From positions 1-64,000 of the forward strand of contig JBPOJC010000013.1 of assembly GCA_052034135.1 (NCBI GenBank): a stretch of 64,000 nt of DNA. Direction: 5' to 3'. The notes beneath the pieces were generated by a model that saw only the letters and a program-made list of their open reading frames with translations, was not told the DNA's origin and did no database searches. Below are positions 26,690-34,958 of this stretch, in pieces. The translations under genes and the position numbers were made by a program. This DNA is from JAGPKI01 sp052034135 (GTDB taxonomy: Bacteria > Caldisericota > Caldisericia > UBA6126 > JAGPKI01). The first letter of the stretch is position 1. Each line of letters starts with the position of its first letter.

Positions 26690-26930
26690 TTTTAAGCGAT
26701 AAAAGGTTTCTGTGATGACGAGGGTAAAATGAGGAGATTCCTCATTACGTGTGCGAAAAGACCGCACTTCGGAATGACGGGATGGAGAGGTACAGATATT
26801 CCTCAGGGCGTGTGCGTTAATATGCACTTCGGAATGACATCACCTCTGTCACCCTGAGGAGCATCTTTCCAGCGACGAAGGGTCTCCTAAAGGTCATTCC
26901 AAGCGATTGCGGGAATCTATAGCAATCTAA
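26690..26930. repeat. Short hairpin repeat array
   Basis: Contains GTGTGCGAAAAGACCGCAC...GGAATGAC and a GTCACCCTGAGGAGCATCTTTCC...CGAAGGG unit, then a half unit GTCATTCCAAGCGATTGCGG. No gene is supported. Confidence 0.85.
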
Positions 26931-26964
26931 TTATATTGAAAAACTTTCTAAATAGCTTAAAAAG

Positions 26965-26993
26965 TTGCATATATCTATTAACTATAGTAAAAT
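26965..26993 (+). promoter_or_regulatory. Shared promoter cassette, copy 3
   Basis: TTGCAT (26965-26970), 17 bp, TAAAAT (26988-26993). It has the same design as the copies at 16271, 22004 and 34137 and lies about 90 bases before the DUF4258/DUF2283 pair. Confidence 0.65.
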
Positions 26994-27086
26994 AATAAAT
27001 CTATAATAGCTTTAAGAGAAGAATTACTTGCAATAAAATGCTAAAGGATAATAAATAAAAGAGGCACAGTTACAGTCTTAAAAAAT

Positions 27087-27344
27087 ATGGACTTTGAACT
27101 TACAAAGCATACTCGAGACATGCTAAAGGAGCGAGATATTCTTGAAGAATGGCTATGGCTAACCATCAATAATCCTGATTGGAAAAATATAGGAGAAGAC
27201 GGTAATAATCATTATTTTAAAAGTATTAAAGAACATAAGGAGCAAATACTACATGTAGTTGTAAACCCTAATGTTTCACCAAATAAAGTAATTACGGTAT
27301 TTTTTGACCGAAGAATGAGGAGGCAAAATGAGACTAAAAGTTGA
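27087..27344 (+). CDS. DUF4258-like protein (RelE-fold, putative toxin)
   Basis: An 85-residue protein: FELTKHTRDMLKERDILEEWLWLTINNPD, then IKEHKEQILHVVVNPNVSPNKVITVFFDRR. The pattern of a histidine-containing first helix, a central strand pair and a final TVFFDRR strand fits DUF4258-like small proteins with a RelE-type fold. It overlaps the DUF2283 gene by 17 bases. Toxin activity is inferred from size, fold and pairing only. Confidence 0.65.
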   Translation: MDFELTKHTRDMLKERDILEEWLWLTINNPDWKNIGEDGNNHYFKSIKEHKEQILHVVVNPNVSPNKVITVFFDRRMRRQNETKS

Positions 27345-27528
27345 TAAAGAAAATGATGCACTTTATTTCAGATTGGATGAATCCTCTATCATTGAATCAG
27401 AGGAAGTGCAACCTGGAGTAATCTTGGATTTTAATTTTGATGGCAAAGTAGTAGGAATTGAGATACTCAACTTAAGTACAAGGATTAATCCCGATCAACT
27501 AAAAATTCTTCAATTTGAATCTACATAA
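27328..27528 (+). CDS. DUF2283-family protein, copy 2 (putative antitoxin)
   Basis: A 66-residue DUF2283 protein: KVDKENDALYFRLDESSIIESEEVQPGV, then LDFNFDGKVVGIEILNLS. It is the most typical of the three copies in the window. The overlap with the upstream RelE-like gene and the recurrence of this arrangement support a two-gene module. Confidence 0.8.
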   Translation: MRLKVDKENDALYFRLDESSIIESEEVQPGVILDFNFDGKVVGIEILNLSTRINPDQLKILQFEST

Positions 27529-27564
27529 TTATCAATTTATTTTAAAATACTTATCAAACCAAAA

Positions 27565-28230
27565 ATTGGTCTGGATCCCCGATAAAAGATTTCGGGGATG
27601 ACAGTTTTTACTCTGGATCCCCAATCAAGTTGGGGATGACAGCGACAGACAGGAATGTCTATTCTACACTGAAAAGACAAATAAGGAGATTCTTCAGGAC
27701 GTGTGCAAAAAGACGCACTTCAGAATGACGGAGAGGTGGTCATTCCCACGATTTTTCTTGTCATTCCCGCGAAAGCGGGAATCCAGAATTAGAAATTGGT
27801 CTGGATCCCCGATAAAAGAATTCGAGGATGACAAAAACAGACAAGAATGTCTGTTTTACACCGAAAAGACAGATGAGGAGATTCTTCGCTTACGCTCAGA
27901 ATGACGGGGTGGGGGTGTTGAGATTCCTTAAGGACTTGTGCGAAAAGACCGCACTTCGGAATGACATCACCTCTGTCACCCTGAGGAGCATCTTTCCAGC
28001 GACGAAGGGTCTCCTCAAGGTCATTCTAAGCGATTGAGGGAATCCAGAACTAAGTTAAAGACAAAAATTGGTCTGGATCCCCGATAAAAGATTTCGGGGA
28101 TGACAGTTGTGTGGATTTTGGGGATGACAGTTTTTAGTTTGGATCCCCCATAAATGAGTTCGGTGATAACAAAGAAAGAACAGACATTCCTGTCTGTTCT
28201 ACAAGAAGAAATACTGGATCCCTATCGGAG
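27565..28230. repeat. Hairpin repeat array with a 73-bp unit
   Basis: Contains a 73-bp composite unit at 27760-27832, TGGATCCCC hairpins of both loop types, ACAGACAGGAATGTCT inverted repeats, and CGCTTACGCTCAGAATGAC and GTCACCCTGAGGAGC modules. No gene is supported. Confidence 0.88.
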
Positions 28231-28267
28231 ATATTTGGAAAACAAAAATAGGAGAGTAATATAAAAG

Positions 28268-28296
28268 TTGCATACTTCTACCAATTAGGTAGAATT
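28268..28296 (+). promoter_or_regulatory. Shared promoter cassette, copy 4 (weak -10)
   Basis: TTGCAT (28268-28273) and 17 bp, then AGAATT (28291-28296) in place of TAAAAT. The spacer ACTTCTACCAATTAGGT is close to the copy at 22004. It lies upstream of the small frame at 28349 and the broken PIN gene. Confidence 0.5.
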
Positions 28297-28348
28297 TTAT
28301 CGTTATAAGATGGTTAACTGAGAAAGTTTATATAAGAAAAGAGGACCA

Positions 28349-28426
28349 ATGGAGCAACGAAAAATTAATATAGAAAACTATAAATCTCTGTCAATTTATT
28401 TAAAGATTAATTATAATTTATACTAA
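28349..28426 (+). CDS. Small 25-residue frame, possible antitoxin remnant
   Basis: The frame reads MEQRKINIENYKSLSIYLKI and five more residues. GAGGACC lies just before the start and the shared promoter cassette lies 53 bases upstream. It ends three bases before the PIN gene. The position fits a truncated antitoxin, but no family is recognised and it may be spurious. Confidence 0.25.
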   Translation: MEQRKINIENYKSLSIYLKINYNLY

Positions 28427-28429
28427 ATT

Positions 28430-28873
28430 ATGAGATTGTATTTAGATTTATGTGTTTATAATAGACCATTTGATTCTCAGCAACAGGAAAGGATAGCATT
28501 GGAAACAAGTATTTTTATTTAAATTTTAGAGATGGCGGAGAAAGATTTGTATACTCCTATATTATCAGATGCATTAATATACGAAAACGATAAGAATTCA
28601 GATATTCAACGAAGAATAAGAGTATCTTCCTATTTTGATTTAGCAAAAAAATTTATTACAACCGAAGACTTAGATATAAATAGAGCTGAGTATCTTCAAG
28701 AATTAGGTTTTTCTGGAATTGATGCTTTACACATTACGCTTGCAGAAAAAGCTAATGCTGATTTTTTTATTACTTGTGATGATAACATTACAAGCCTGTA
28801 TAAAAAAAACAAAAACTTAATAAGGATTAATATATTAGATTTGAAAGAATTTGTTGGACGAGGAGTGATATAA
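28430..28873 (+). pseudogene. PIN-domain toxin with an in-frame ochre codon
   Basis: From ATG 28430 the frame gives RLYLDLCVYNRPFDSQQQ (first PIN Asp), ERIALETSIFI, then TAA at 28520-28522, then ILEMAEKDLYTPILSDAL, FSGIDALHITLAEKANADFFIT and CDDNIT. Homologous PIN proteins have an unbroken N-terminus of this form, and the stop is exactly in frame. A single change (for example TAT or TTA to TAA) explains it. The remaining frame 28532-28873 has 113 residues but lacks the first catalytic Asp. Confidence 0.75.
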
Positions 28874-28874
28874 A

Positions 28875-29081
28875 ATGAGTACAACCTTACCAGAGATAAA
28901 AATTAAAGGTTGGATGGCTTTAATTAAAGAATTAGGTTATGCTGGTGCAACTAAATTTATTCTTCTATATGAACCTGGAGAAGGTGAATATACCGAGCAG
29001 CGAAAAGAGTTGTTTAAAGATAAGAGTGCTAAAGAAATCATTGATGAAATAAAAGAGGGGAGAGAACGATGTGGGCGGTGA
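28875..29081 (+). CDS. Putative antitoxin partner of the PIN gene
   Basis: A 68-residue protein: LPEIKIKGWMALIKELGYAGATKFILLYEPG, then ERKELFKDKSAKEIIDEI-like charged helix. I do not recognise a named family. It starts two bases after the PIN stop and is about the size of an antitoxin. Its last codons run into a repeat module (from about 29075), which may supply the stop. The PIN partner is interrupted, so this may be another orphan antitoxin. Confidence 0.5.
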   Translation: MSTTLPEIKIKGWMALIKELGYAGATKFILLYEPGEGEYTEQRKELFKDKSAKEIIDEIKEGRERCGR

Positions 29082-29345
29082 GGGGATTCCTTGCTGACGC
29101 TCAGAATGACCCCTTTTTTGTCACCCTGAGGAGCATCTTTCCAGCGACGAAGGGTTTCATACCACACAGTCTTCCTGATGGAGCGTAAGCGACCGAAGGA
29201 ACTCCTTCTTTTATAATACCTAACAAAACAAAAATTGGTCTGGATCCCCGATAAAAGATTTCGGGGATGACATTTGTGTTGAGTTCGAGGATGACAGATA
29301 CTGAGATTCTCCAGAATGTGCGCAAAAGGACACACTTCAGCATGA
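29082..29345. repeat. Hairpin repeat array
   Basis: Contains GCTGACGCTCAGAATGACC, a GTCACCCTGAGGAGCATCTTTCC...CGAAGGG unit, a GGAGCGTAAGCGACCGAAGG unit and a TGGATCCCC hairpin. No gene is supported. Confidence 0.85.
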
Positions 29346-29370
29346 CGGGGTGCGACGCATTAAACAATTC

Positions 29371-29399
29371 TTGATATAAATATACTGTTTCGTTATAAT
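29371..29399 (+). promoter_or_regulatory. Predicted promoter of the AbiE module
   Basis: TTGATA (29371-29376), 17 bp, TATAAT (29394-29399), 28 bases upstream of the AbiEi-like start. It is a near-consensus sigma-70 site and is unlike the shared cassette. Confidence 0.65.
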
Positions 29400-29426
29400 G
29401 TTAAAAATAACATATTCGAGAAATAA

Positions 29427-30032
29427 ATGAAATATTTAGATTTAAGAGAAAAATTGAGGAATCAAGTTGTTTTTTCTGTAAGAGATTTGATGATTCTCGA
29501 TAGTAATTTTGATAGAAGAAGATTATATGAATGGCAGAAAAAGGGATATATCAAAAAAGTCATCAAGGGTTATTATATCTTTTCTGATTCAAATATTGAT
29601 GAATATACATTATTTCATGTTGCCAACAAGATTTATCCTCCTTCATACATATCGCTTGAATCAGCTCTTTCCTATTATAATATAATTCCTGAGATAATTC
29701 CTGCTATTACTTCTGTAACTACAAGAAAGACCAATAAATTTGAAACTGAGATTAGCTCATTCTATTACCAATCCATAAAAGAAAATCTTTTTATAGGATA
29801 CACGCTATTGAATGTTAATAATCTTGTAATAAAGATAGCCACAATAGAAAAGGCAATTATTGACTATTTTTATCTTCATAAAGAAATAAGGACAGCTCAA
29901 ATTTTTAAAGATTTACGATGGGATATGGATATAGTAACGAAAGAATTAAATAGAAGGAAATTTATGAATCTTATAAATTTATTTAACGATAATTCCTTGA
30001 AAAGAAGAATATCTTTATGTATGAATATATGA
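29427..30032 (+). CDS. AbiEi-like type IV antitoxin
   Basis: A 201-residue AbiEi-family protein: an N-terminal winged-helix region (VFSVRDLMILDSNFDRRRLYEWQKKGYIKKVIKGYYIF) and a C-terminal AbiEi domain (YISLESALSYYNIIPE, VKIATIEKAIIDYFYL). In type IV abortive-infection systems it represses the operon and counteracts AbiEii without binding it. The gene is intact, has a good promoter and lies five bases before abiEii. This is one of the few apparently complete systems of the island. Confidence 0.85.
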   Translation: MKYLDLREKLRNQVVFSVRDLMILDSNFDRRRLYEWQKKGYIKKVIKGYYIFSDSNIDEYTLFHVANKIYPPSYISLESALSYYNIIPEIIPAITSVTTRKTNKFETEISSFYYQSIKENLFIGYTLLNVNNLVIKIATIEKAIIDYFYLHKEIRTAQIFKDLRWDMDIVTKELNRRKFMNLINLFNDNSLKRRISLCMNI

Positions 30033-30036
30033 AGCT

Positions 30037-30804
30037 ATGCTTGATTACAGCTTAATTGCCTCCTACTTTCCTCCTGAATTAAGAGCATTCAAAAGAAACA
30101 TTTTGAGAGAGTATTTGCAATATAAAACGCTTGAAGCAATCTATAACTCAAAATACGGAAATAAATTTGTCTTCATCGGAGGAACATGCCTCCATATCGT
30201 GTATGGGAACAATCGCTTCTCAGAAGATCTTGATTTTGATGTATTTGATCTTTCAATGGAGGAGTTCGAGTCTGTTAAATTAATACTCAATAAAGCTTTT
30301 AAATTAGAAGGATTGAATGTTGAAATAGACCACAATTACGATAATATTTTTCATTTGAAACTTAAATTTACAGATATTCTTCAGAATTATGGGATAACAA
30401 AGCATAAAGAAGAAAAATTAACTTTGAAAATCGATTCAGAAGTTCAGAGTTATAAATATACAAAAAACTTCTATCTCCTGAACAGATTTGATGTTTTTAC
30501 AAATATTATTGTTGCACCAGCTCCATTATTGCTTGCGAGGAAAATAATAACTCTTTTAGAGCGAGTAAGACCGATGGGAAGAGATTTTTATGATATTATG
30601 TTTCTCTTAGGCATGACAGAACCAGATATGGATTATATTGAAAGTAAAACTGGAATAAAAGACAAAAGAATTTTGATTGAGAAATTAATACAACATTGCA
30701 GTTTATTTGATTTTGACAAATTAGCAAACGATGTAAGACCATTTCTTTATAAGCCTGAGAATTCCTTAAGGGTGAAATATTTCCTGGATTATTTAAAGCA
30801 ATAA
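30037..30804 (+). CDS. AbiEii-like nucleotidyltransferase toxin
   Basis: A 255-residue AbiEii/MenT-like nucleotidyltransferase. The active-site pattern is FIGGTCLHIVYGNNRFSEDLDFDVF, with GG, RxSxDxDF and both Asp residues. LKIDSEVQ and MGRDFYDIMFLL complete the typical domain. Related enzymes modify tRNA 3' ends or other acceptors and stop growth after phage infection. Start ATG 30037 is just after the AbiEi stop. No damage is seen. Confidence 0.88.
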   Translation: MLDYSLIASYFPPELRAFKRNILREYLQYKTLEAIYNSKYGNKFVFIGGTCLHIVYGNNRFSEDLDFDVFDLSMEEFESVKLILNKAFKLEGLNVEIDHNYDNIFHLKLKFTDILQNYGITKHKEEKLTLKIDSEVQSYKYTKNFYLLNRFDVFTNIIVAPAPLLLARKIITLLERVRPMGRDFYDIMFLLGMTEPDMDYIESKTGIKDKRILIEKLIQHCSLFDFDKLANDVRPFLYKPENSLRVKYFLDYLKQ

Positions 30805-31018
30805 AGTGAAGAAACGAGCAGAAATCAAGAAAGTTGTAAGGACAAAAGAATTCTGGATCTTCGATAAAAGAGTTCGGGGATGACAAGGAGAAATACTGAG
30901 ATTCCTCAGTACGTGTGCGAAAATACCGCACTTCGGAATGAATGTGTTGGAGCGAGGATGACACCGCTCCCCGTCACCCTGAGGAGCGCTTCTTTTAGCG
31001 ACGAAGGGTCTCCTCAAG

Positions 31019-31107
31019 GTCATTCCCGCGAAAGCGGGAATCCAGAGAGTTTAGAAGTATGTTTAGAAATAAGGTCTGGATCCCCGATAAAAGAGTTCGT
31101 GGATAAC
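31019..31107 (+). repeat. 90-bp composite unit, copy 4
   Basis: One base shorter in the middle segment, with a decayed right end (GTGGATAAC). Confidence 0.82.
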
Positions 31108-31409
31108 AAAGAAAGTAACAGACAGGAATGTCTGTTCTACGCTGAAAAGTTCGGATGAGGAGATTCTTCGCTTCGCTCAGAATGACGAAAAAGGAAAGGG
31201 AGAGTATCTTTATTTCAGCGATCGAAGGAACTCCTTCTTTTATAATACCTATCAAAACAAAAACTGGTCTGGATCCCCGATAAATACATTCGGGGATGAC
31301 AAGTTACCTTCTGGATCCCAGATAAAAGAGTTCGGGGATGACAAAAAACAAATGAGGAGATTCTTCAGGATGTGTGCAAAAAGACGCACTTCAGAATGAC
31401 TGAGAGGCG

Positions 31410-31499
31410 GTCATTCCCGCGAAAGCGGGAATCCAGAGAGTTTTAGAAGTATGTTTAGAAATAAGGTCGGGATCCTCGATAAAAGATTTCGAGGATAAC
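31410..31499 (+). repeat. 90-bp composite unit, copy 5
   Basis: Right stem changed on both sides (GATCCTCGAT...TCGAGGATAAC). The compensatory change keeps pairing, which suggests the hairpin is retained. Confidence 0.82.
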
Positions 31500-31698
31500 G
31501 GGAAAAAAGAGGAGCGAGGAATAACGAAAATACATAGTTAGGACATGGATCGCAATAAGCACTTTTGGAATAAAAAAGAACAATGAAATGATACTATGTT
31601 TTTATGATAAACAAATTATTCAAGCAAAACTTGGCAGATATCAAATTATGATATACTAAATTATGATTTAGCAAATTATAATTTTATAAGATGCAAAA

Positions 31699-33117
31699 AT
31701 GTTTATAGGAAGAGCAAATGAGATTAGTAAACTTAATGAATTATATGCAAGCAATAAATTCGAGTGTGTTATTATTTATGGTCGTAGACGTGTTGGAAAG
31801 ACAACTTTAATTGAAGAATTTTGCAAAGGAAAAAAATCAATCTATTTTGTAGGAATAGAGTCAACAATACAGAATAATCTTGAAAATTTAAGTAAAAGTA
31901 TTTTTTCATTAATCACTCCTAATTTGAGTCAATATCCTTATTTTGATAGATTCGACAAAGCACTTGATTATATTTATGAGAAATTTAGTGGCGAGCGAAT
32001 TATATTAATTTTGGATGAGTATCCTTACCTTGCTTCATCTGATAAGTCTGTTTCCTCAATATTACAGAATTATATAGATCACAAATTTAAAAATAGTCAG
32101 TTATTTTTAATACTCTGCGGGTCTTCAATGAGTTTTATGGAAAATCAGGTTCTGGGTTACAAAAGTCCTCTTTATGGTCGAGGTACAGCGCAATTTAAGA
32201 TAAAACCTTTTGATTATTTCGATTCTTCAAAGTTTTATAATTCCTTTTCACACGAGGATAATGCCATTATATACGGTATAACTGGTGGTATCCCACAATA
32301 TCTTGAATTATTTGATGATAAAAAGAGTTTGAAAGAGAATATTATAAATAACGTTCTTGATAAAACAGCTTATTTATTTGAAGAACCGGGTAATTTATTA
32401 AAACAGGAATTAAGAGAACCTCATATTTACAACGGAATCATAAGGGCAATTGCTAAAGGAGCTTCTAAATTGAATGAAATCGCTACAAGTGCTGGATTAG
32501 AAACAAGTGTATGTTCAGTATATATTAAATCTTTAATAGCTCTGAATATTGTAAAAAAGGAAAATCCAGTAATAGATGGAAAAATCAGGAAAAGTATTTA
32601 TCGTATTGAAGATAATTTGTATAATTTCTGGTATAGGTTTATTTCTGAAAATATCTCTTCAATAGTAATTGGAAATACCAAAACACTTTATGATAATGCA
32701 ATAGCTCCATATATTAGTGATTATATGGGAAATATTTTTGAAAAAATGTGTCGTGAGTATTTAATGCGGCTAAATTACAGTAACCTTTTACCATTTCACT
32801 TTTTATCATTAGGAAGATGGTGGGGAACTGATCCAAAGAATAAAAGGCAAATTGAGATTGACATTGTTGCAGTATCAAAATCAGAAAAGAAAGCAATATT
32901 TGCTGAATGTAAATACAAAAATGAGTTAGTTGGAATGAAAGTACTAGAATATTTAGTTGAAAAAAGTGAAACTATTGGTTATAGATTTCTAAATAAATAT
33001 TACTACTTATTCTCAAAGTCAGGGTTTACAAAAACTCTTAAACTTTATGCTTTAGAGAACACCAAAGTCAAGTTAATTAATCTGGATATGCTCTATAATT
33101 TAGAACTATCACATTAA
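31699..33117 (+). CDS. AAA ATPase with C-terminal DUF234 nuclease-like domain
   Basis: A 472-residue protein: P-loop IYGRRRVGKTTLIEEF, Walker B IILILDEYPYLA, sensor region LILCGSSMSFME, a winged-helix segment (SKLNEIATSAGLETSVCSVYIKSL) and a C-terminal DUF234 region with EIDIVAVSKSEKKAIFAECKYKNE. The D-x(n)-E-x-K pattern resembles PD-(D/E)xK nucleases. Such ATPases are frequent in archaea and thermophilic bacteria and in mobile islands. Function is not established, though a DNA-related or defence role is plausible. The gene is intact. Confidence 0.85.
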   Translation: MFIGRANEISKLNELYASNKFECVIIYGRRRVGKTTLIEEFCKGKKSIYFVGIESTIQNNLENLSKSIFSLITPNLSQYPYFDRFDKALDYIYEKFSGERIILILDEYPYLASSDKSVSSILQNYIDHKFKNSQLFLILCGSSMSFMENQVLGYKSPLYGRGTAQFKIKPFDYFDSSKFYNSFSHEDNAIIYGITGGIPQYLELFDDKKSLKENIINNVLDKTAYLFEEPGNLLKQELREPHIYNGIIRAIAKGASKLNEIATSAGLETSVCSVYIKSLIALNIVKKENPVIDGKIRKSIYRIEDNLYNFWYRFISENISSIVIGNTKTLYDNAIAPYISDYMGNIFEKMCREYLMRLNYSNLLPFHFLSLGRWWGTDPKNKRQIEIDIVAVSKSEKKAIFAECKYKNELVGMKVLEYLVEKSETIGYRFLNKYYYLFSKSGFTKTLKLYALENTKVKLINLDMLYNLELSH

Positions 33118-33134
33118 TAAGATATAGATTATAG

Positions 33135-33590
33135 ATGTTTAGCAAAAAAATTATTTCCTGGGTGGTTGTTGTATTATGGATGCTACTAATATTTAATTTA
33201 TCGTCTCAAGTTGGAGAACAATCCAATCAATTCAGTACTGGAATTACAATAATTATCGTTAGAGCAATTGAACAAGTAGTACCAGAAGCAAATATAGATA
33301 TTTCTTGCTTGAATGGAGTTATTAGAAAAATTTCTCACTTCTTGATTTATTTAGTGCTTGGATTTTTGGTTATGAACGCACTCCTAAAGGACTCTAAACC
33401 AAGAAGTAAATATTTTGTTGTTTTGGCTCTGTTCATTTGTGCACTTTATGCAATATTAGATGAAGTACATCAACTGTTTGTCCAGGGTAGAGGAGCGAAC
33501 TTAATCGATGCAATAATTGATACCTCAGGGAGCATTGTAGGGATAGGTATAAAAATGTTATTGATCCCCGATAAAAGATTTCGGGAATAA
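33135..33590 (+). CDS. VanZ-like membrane protein with repeat-encoded tail
   Basis: A 151-residue membrane protein of the VanZ-like family: helix 1 IISWVVVVLWMLLIFNLSS with the SSQVGEQS loop, then IRKISHFLIYLVLGFLVMNAL, a third helix (YFVVLALFICALYAILDEVHQLFV) and a short fourth. HFxxYxxLG and DExHQxFVxGR are the conserved patterns. The last residues (LLIPDKRFRE) and the stop are encoded by a TGGATCCCC-type hairpin that runs into the gene, so the original C-terminus was replaced or trimmed. Family function is poorly known. Confidence 0.82.
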   Translation: MFSKKIISWVVVVLWMLLIFNLSSQVGEQSNQFSTGITIIIVRAIEQVVPEANIDISCLNGVIRKISHFLIYLVLGFLVMNALLKDSKPRSKYFVVLALFICALYAILDEVHQLFVQGRGANLIDAIIDTSGSIVGIGIKMLLIPDKRFRE

Positions 33591-34105
33591 CAAGGAGAAA
33601 AGAGGAGATTCCTCAGGACGTGTGCAAAATACGCACTTCGGAATGACAAAGGGCGGCACGGTGATTCCATCGTTACGTGCGCAACAATACCGCATTTTAA
33701 GAATGTCGAAGAAACTTCATGATTCAACAGGAGCGAGGAATCACATTGCCCGCCGTCATCCTGAGGGAGTATCTATCCATAAATCGTAAGAACTCCAACC
33801 ACCCACGTCACCCTGAGGAGCATATCTGAAAGCGACGAAGGGTCTCACACCCATCGTCTTCCTGAGGGAGCGCAAGCGACCGAAGGAACTCCTTCTTTTA
33901 TAATACCTATCAAAACAAAAACTGGTCTGGATCCCCGATAAATACATTCGGGGATGACAGTTGTGTGAATTTCGGGGATGACAAAGAAAGAACAGACAGG
34001 AATGTCTGTTCTAAACTTAAAAAATTAGATGAGGAGATTCTTCGCTTCGCTCAGAATGACGGCGGGGTGATGAGGAGATTCTTCGCTAACGCTCGGGATA
34101 ATAAA
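33563..34105. repeat. Hairpin repeat array, first unit inside the VanZ gene
   Basis: Starts with a hairpin that supplies the end of the VanZ frame (33563-33590). It continues with GTGTGCAAAATACGCAC modules, GTCATCCTGAGGGAG and GTCACCCTGAGGAGC units, a TGGATCCCC hairpin, an ACAGACAGGAATGTCTGT inverted repeat and CGCTTCGCTCAGAATGAC. No further gene is supported. Confidence 0.85.
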
Positions 34106-34136
34106 AAACGAAATGAAAATTATTTATGTATAAAAA

Positions 34137-34165
34137 TTGCATACTGCTGCAAATTTGTGTAAAAT
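34137..34165 (+). promoter_or_regulatory. Shared promoter cassette, copy 5
   Basis: TTGCAT (34137-34142), 17 bp, TAAAAT (34160-34165), only 28 bases upstream of the start at 34193. It precedes the third RelE-fold-like/DUF2283 pair. Confidence 0.65.
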
Positions 34166-34192
34166 TTCACCAAAAGGAGAAAGCAAAAATAT

Positions 34193-34507
34193 ATGAAATG
34201 GTTCAGGGACATTCATAATCGGCAGATTTGCTTAACAGATGAAAGGCATGAACACATTGAGGCAGACCATCCAGAAATGTTTGGGCAATTTGATAAAATC
34301 GAGCAAACTATACAGAATCCTGATATAATTGTTAGATCGAAGACAGACTCATATGTTGAGCTATTTTATAGGTATTATGATGTAACGCCTGTTAATGGAA
34401 AGTATTTATGTATTGTAGTTAAAATATCAGATGATAATATATTTATTATAACTGCATGTTTTACTGATACGATAAAGAAAGGAGAAGTGCTATGGAGAAG
34501 GAAATAA
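34193..34507 (+). CDS. RelE/barnase-fold-like (PBECR-type) nuclease, complete
   Basis: A 104-residue protein: FRDIHNRQICLTDERHEHIEADHPEM, then IIVRSKTDSYVELFYRYYD and IVVKISDDNIFIITACFTD ending KKGEVLW. The His-rich N-terminal helix, the RSxxDxxVxLFY strand and the ITAxxTDxxKxGxxxW end match phage-associated barnase/EndoU/RelE-like nucleases. It is the full-length relative of the damaged protein at 18833. A 16-base overlap with the DUF2283 gene follows. Nuclease activity is inferred. Confidence 0.65.
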   Translation: MKWFRDIHNRQICLTDERHEHIEADHPEMFGQFDKIEQTIQNPDIIVRSKTDSYVELFYRYYDVTPVNGKYLCIVVKISDDNIFIITACFTDTIKKGEVLWRRK

Positions 34508-34704
34508 AAATCTGGTATGACAAAGAAGGGGATTATCTTGAAATTCTTTTCGAGTGCAAAAAGGGATACTTCAGAGAAACAGAGAATGATGCAGTAATGG
34601 AGAAAGTAGATGAAGAGGGCAATATCATTGGATTTTCAATATTAAGAGTAAGCGAATTGAATGAGAAGCCACTCTCAATAGCTTTAAAAAGCAAATCTAT
34701 TTAA
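34492..34704 (+). CDS. DUF2283-family protein, copy 3 (putative antitoxin)
   Basis: A 70-residue DUF2283 protein: IKIWYDKEGDYLEILFECKKG, then VMEKVDEEGNIIGFSILRVS. It shares only the family pattern with copies 1 and 2, so the three are not recent duplicates. It overlaps the upstream nuclease-like gene, as the other copies do. Confidence 0.78.
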   Translation: MEKEIKIWYDKEGDYLEILFECKKGYFRETENDAVMEKVDEEGNIIGFSILRVSELNEKPLSIALKSKSI

Positions 34705-34759
34705 GAAAGTATTTCAGATTACACATAATTTATATTAATTGAATAAATTTTCTTATATT

Positions 34760-34935
34760 CAGAGATGACAAGAAACAGAAATTTTTGTATGTTCTACACT
34801 GAAAAAATTAGATGAGGAGATTCTTCGCTTCGCTCAGAATGACGGCGGGGTGATGAGAAGATTCCTTGCTAACGCTCGGGATAATAAAAAACGAAGAGGA
34901 TGCATCTTTGCGGCGACGAAGGATCTTTCACTCTT
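34760..34935. repeat. Short hairpin repeat stretch
   Basis: Degenerate ACAGAAATTTTTGTATGTTCT inverted repeat, then GAGGAGATTCTTCGC and CTTCGCTCAGAATGAC modules and a partial CGACGAAGGATC end. No gene is supported. Confidence 0.75.
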
Positions 34936-34958
34936 ATTCCTCGTATTTATAGTTGATT

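Larger units (their letters stand above)
30850..31505. repeat. Hairpin repeat array with two 90-bp units
   Basis: Contains 90-bp composite units at 31019-31107 and 31410-31499, TGGATCCCC hairpins, GTGTGCGAAAATACCGCAC modules, an ACAGACAGGAATGTCTGT inverted repeat and a CTTCGCTTCGCTCAGAATGAC unit. The following 31506-31698 is very AT-rich with nothing recognised. Confidence 0.88.

Noticed and set aside
17107..28522. Stop codon reassignment (TAG or TAA read as an amino acid)
   Set aside because: Interruptions involve TAG and TAA in toxin genes only, while intact genes across the window end with TAA, TAG or TGA as normal stops.
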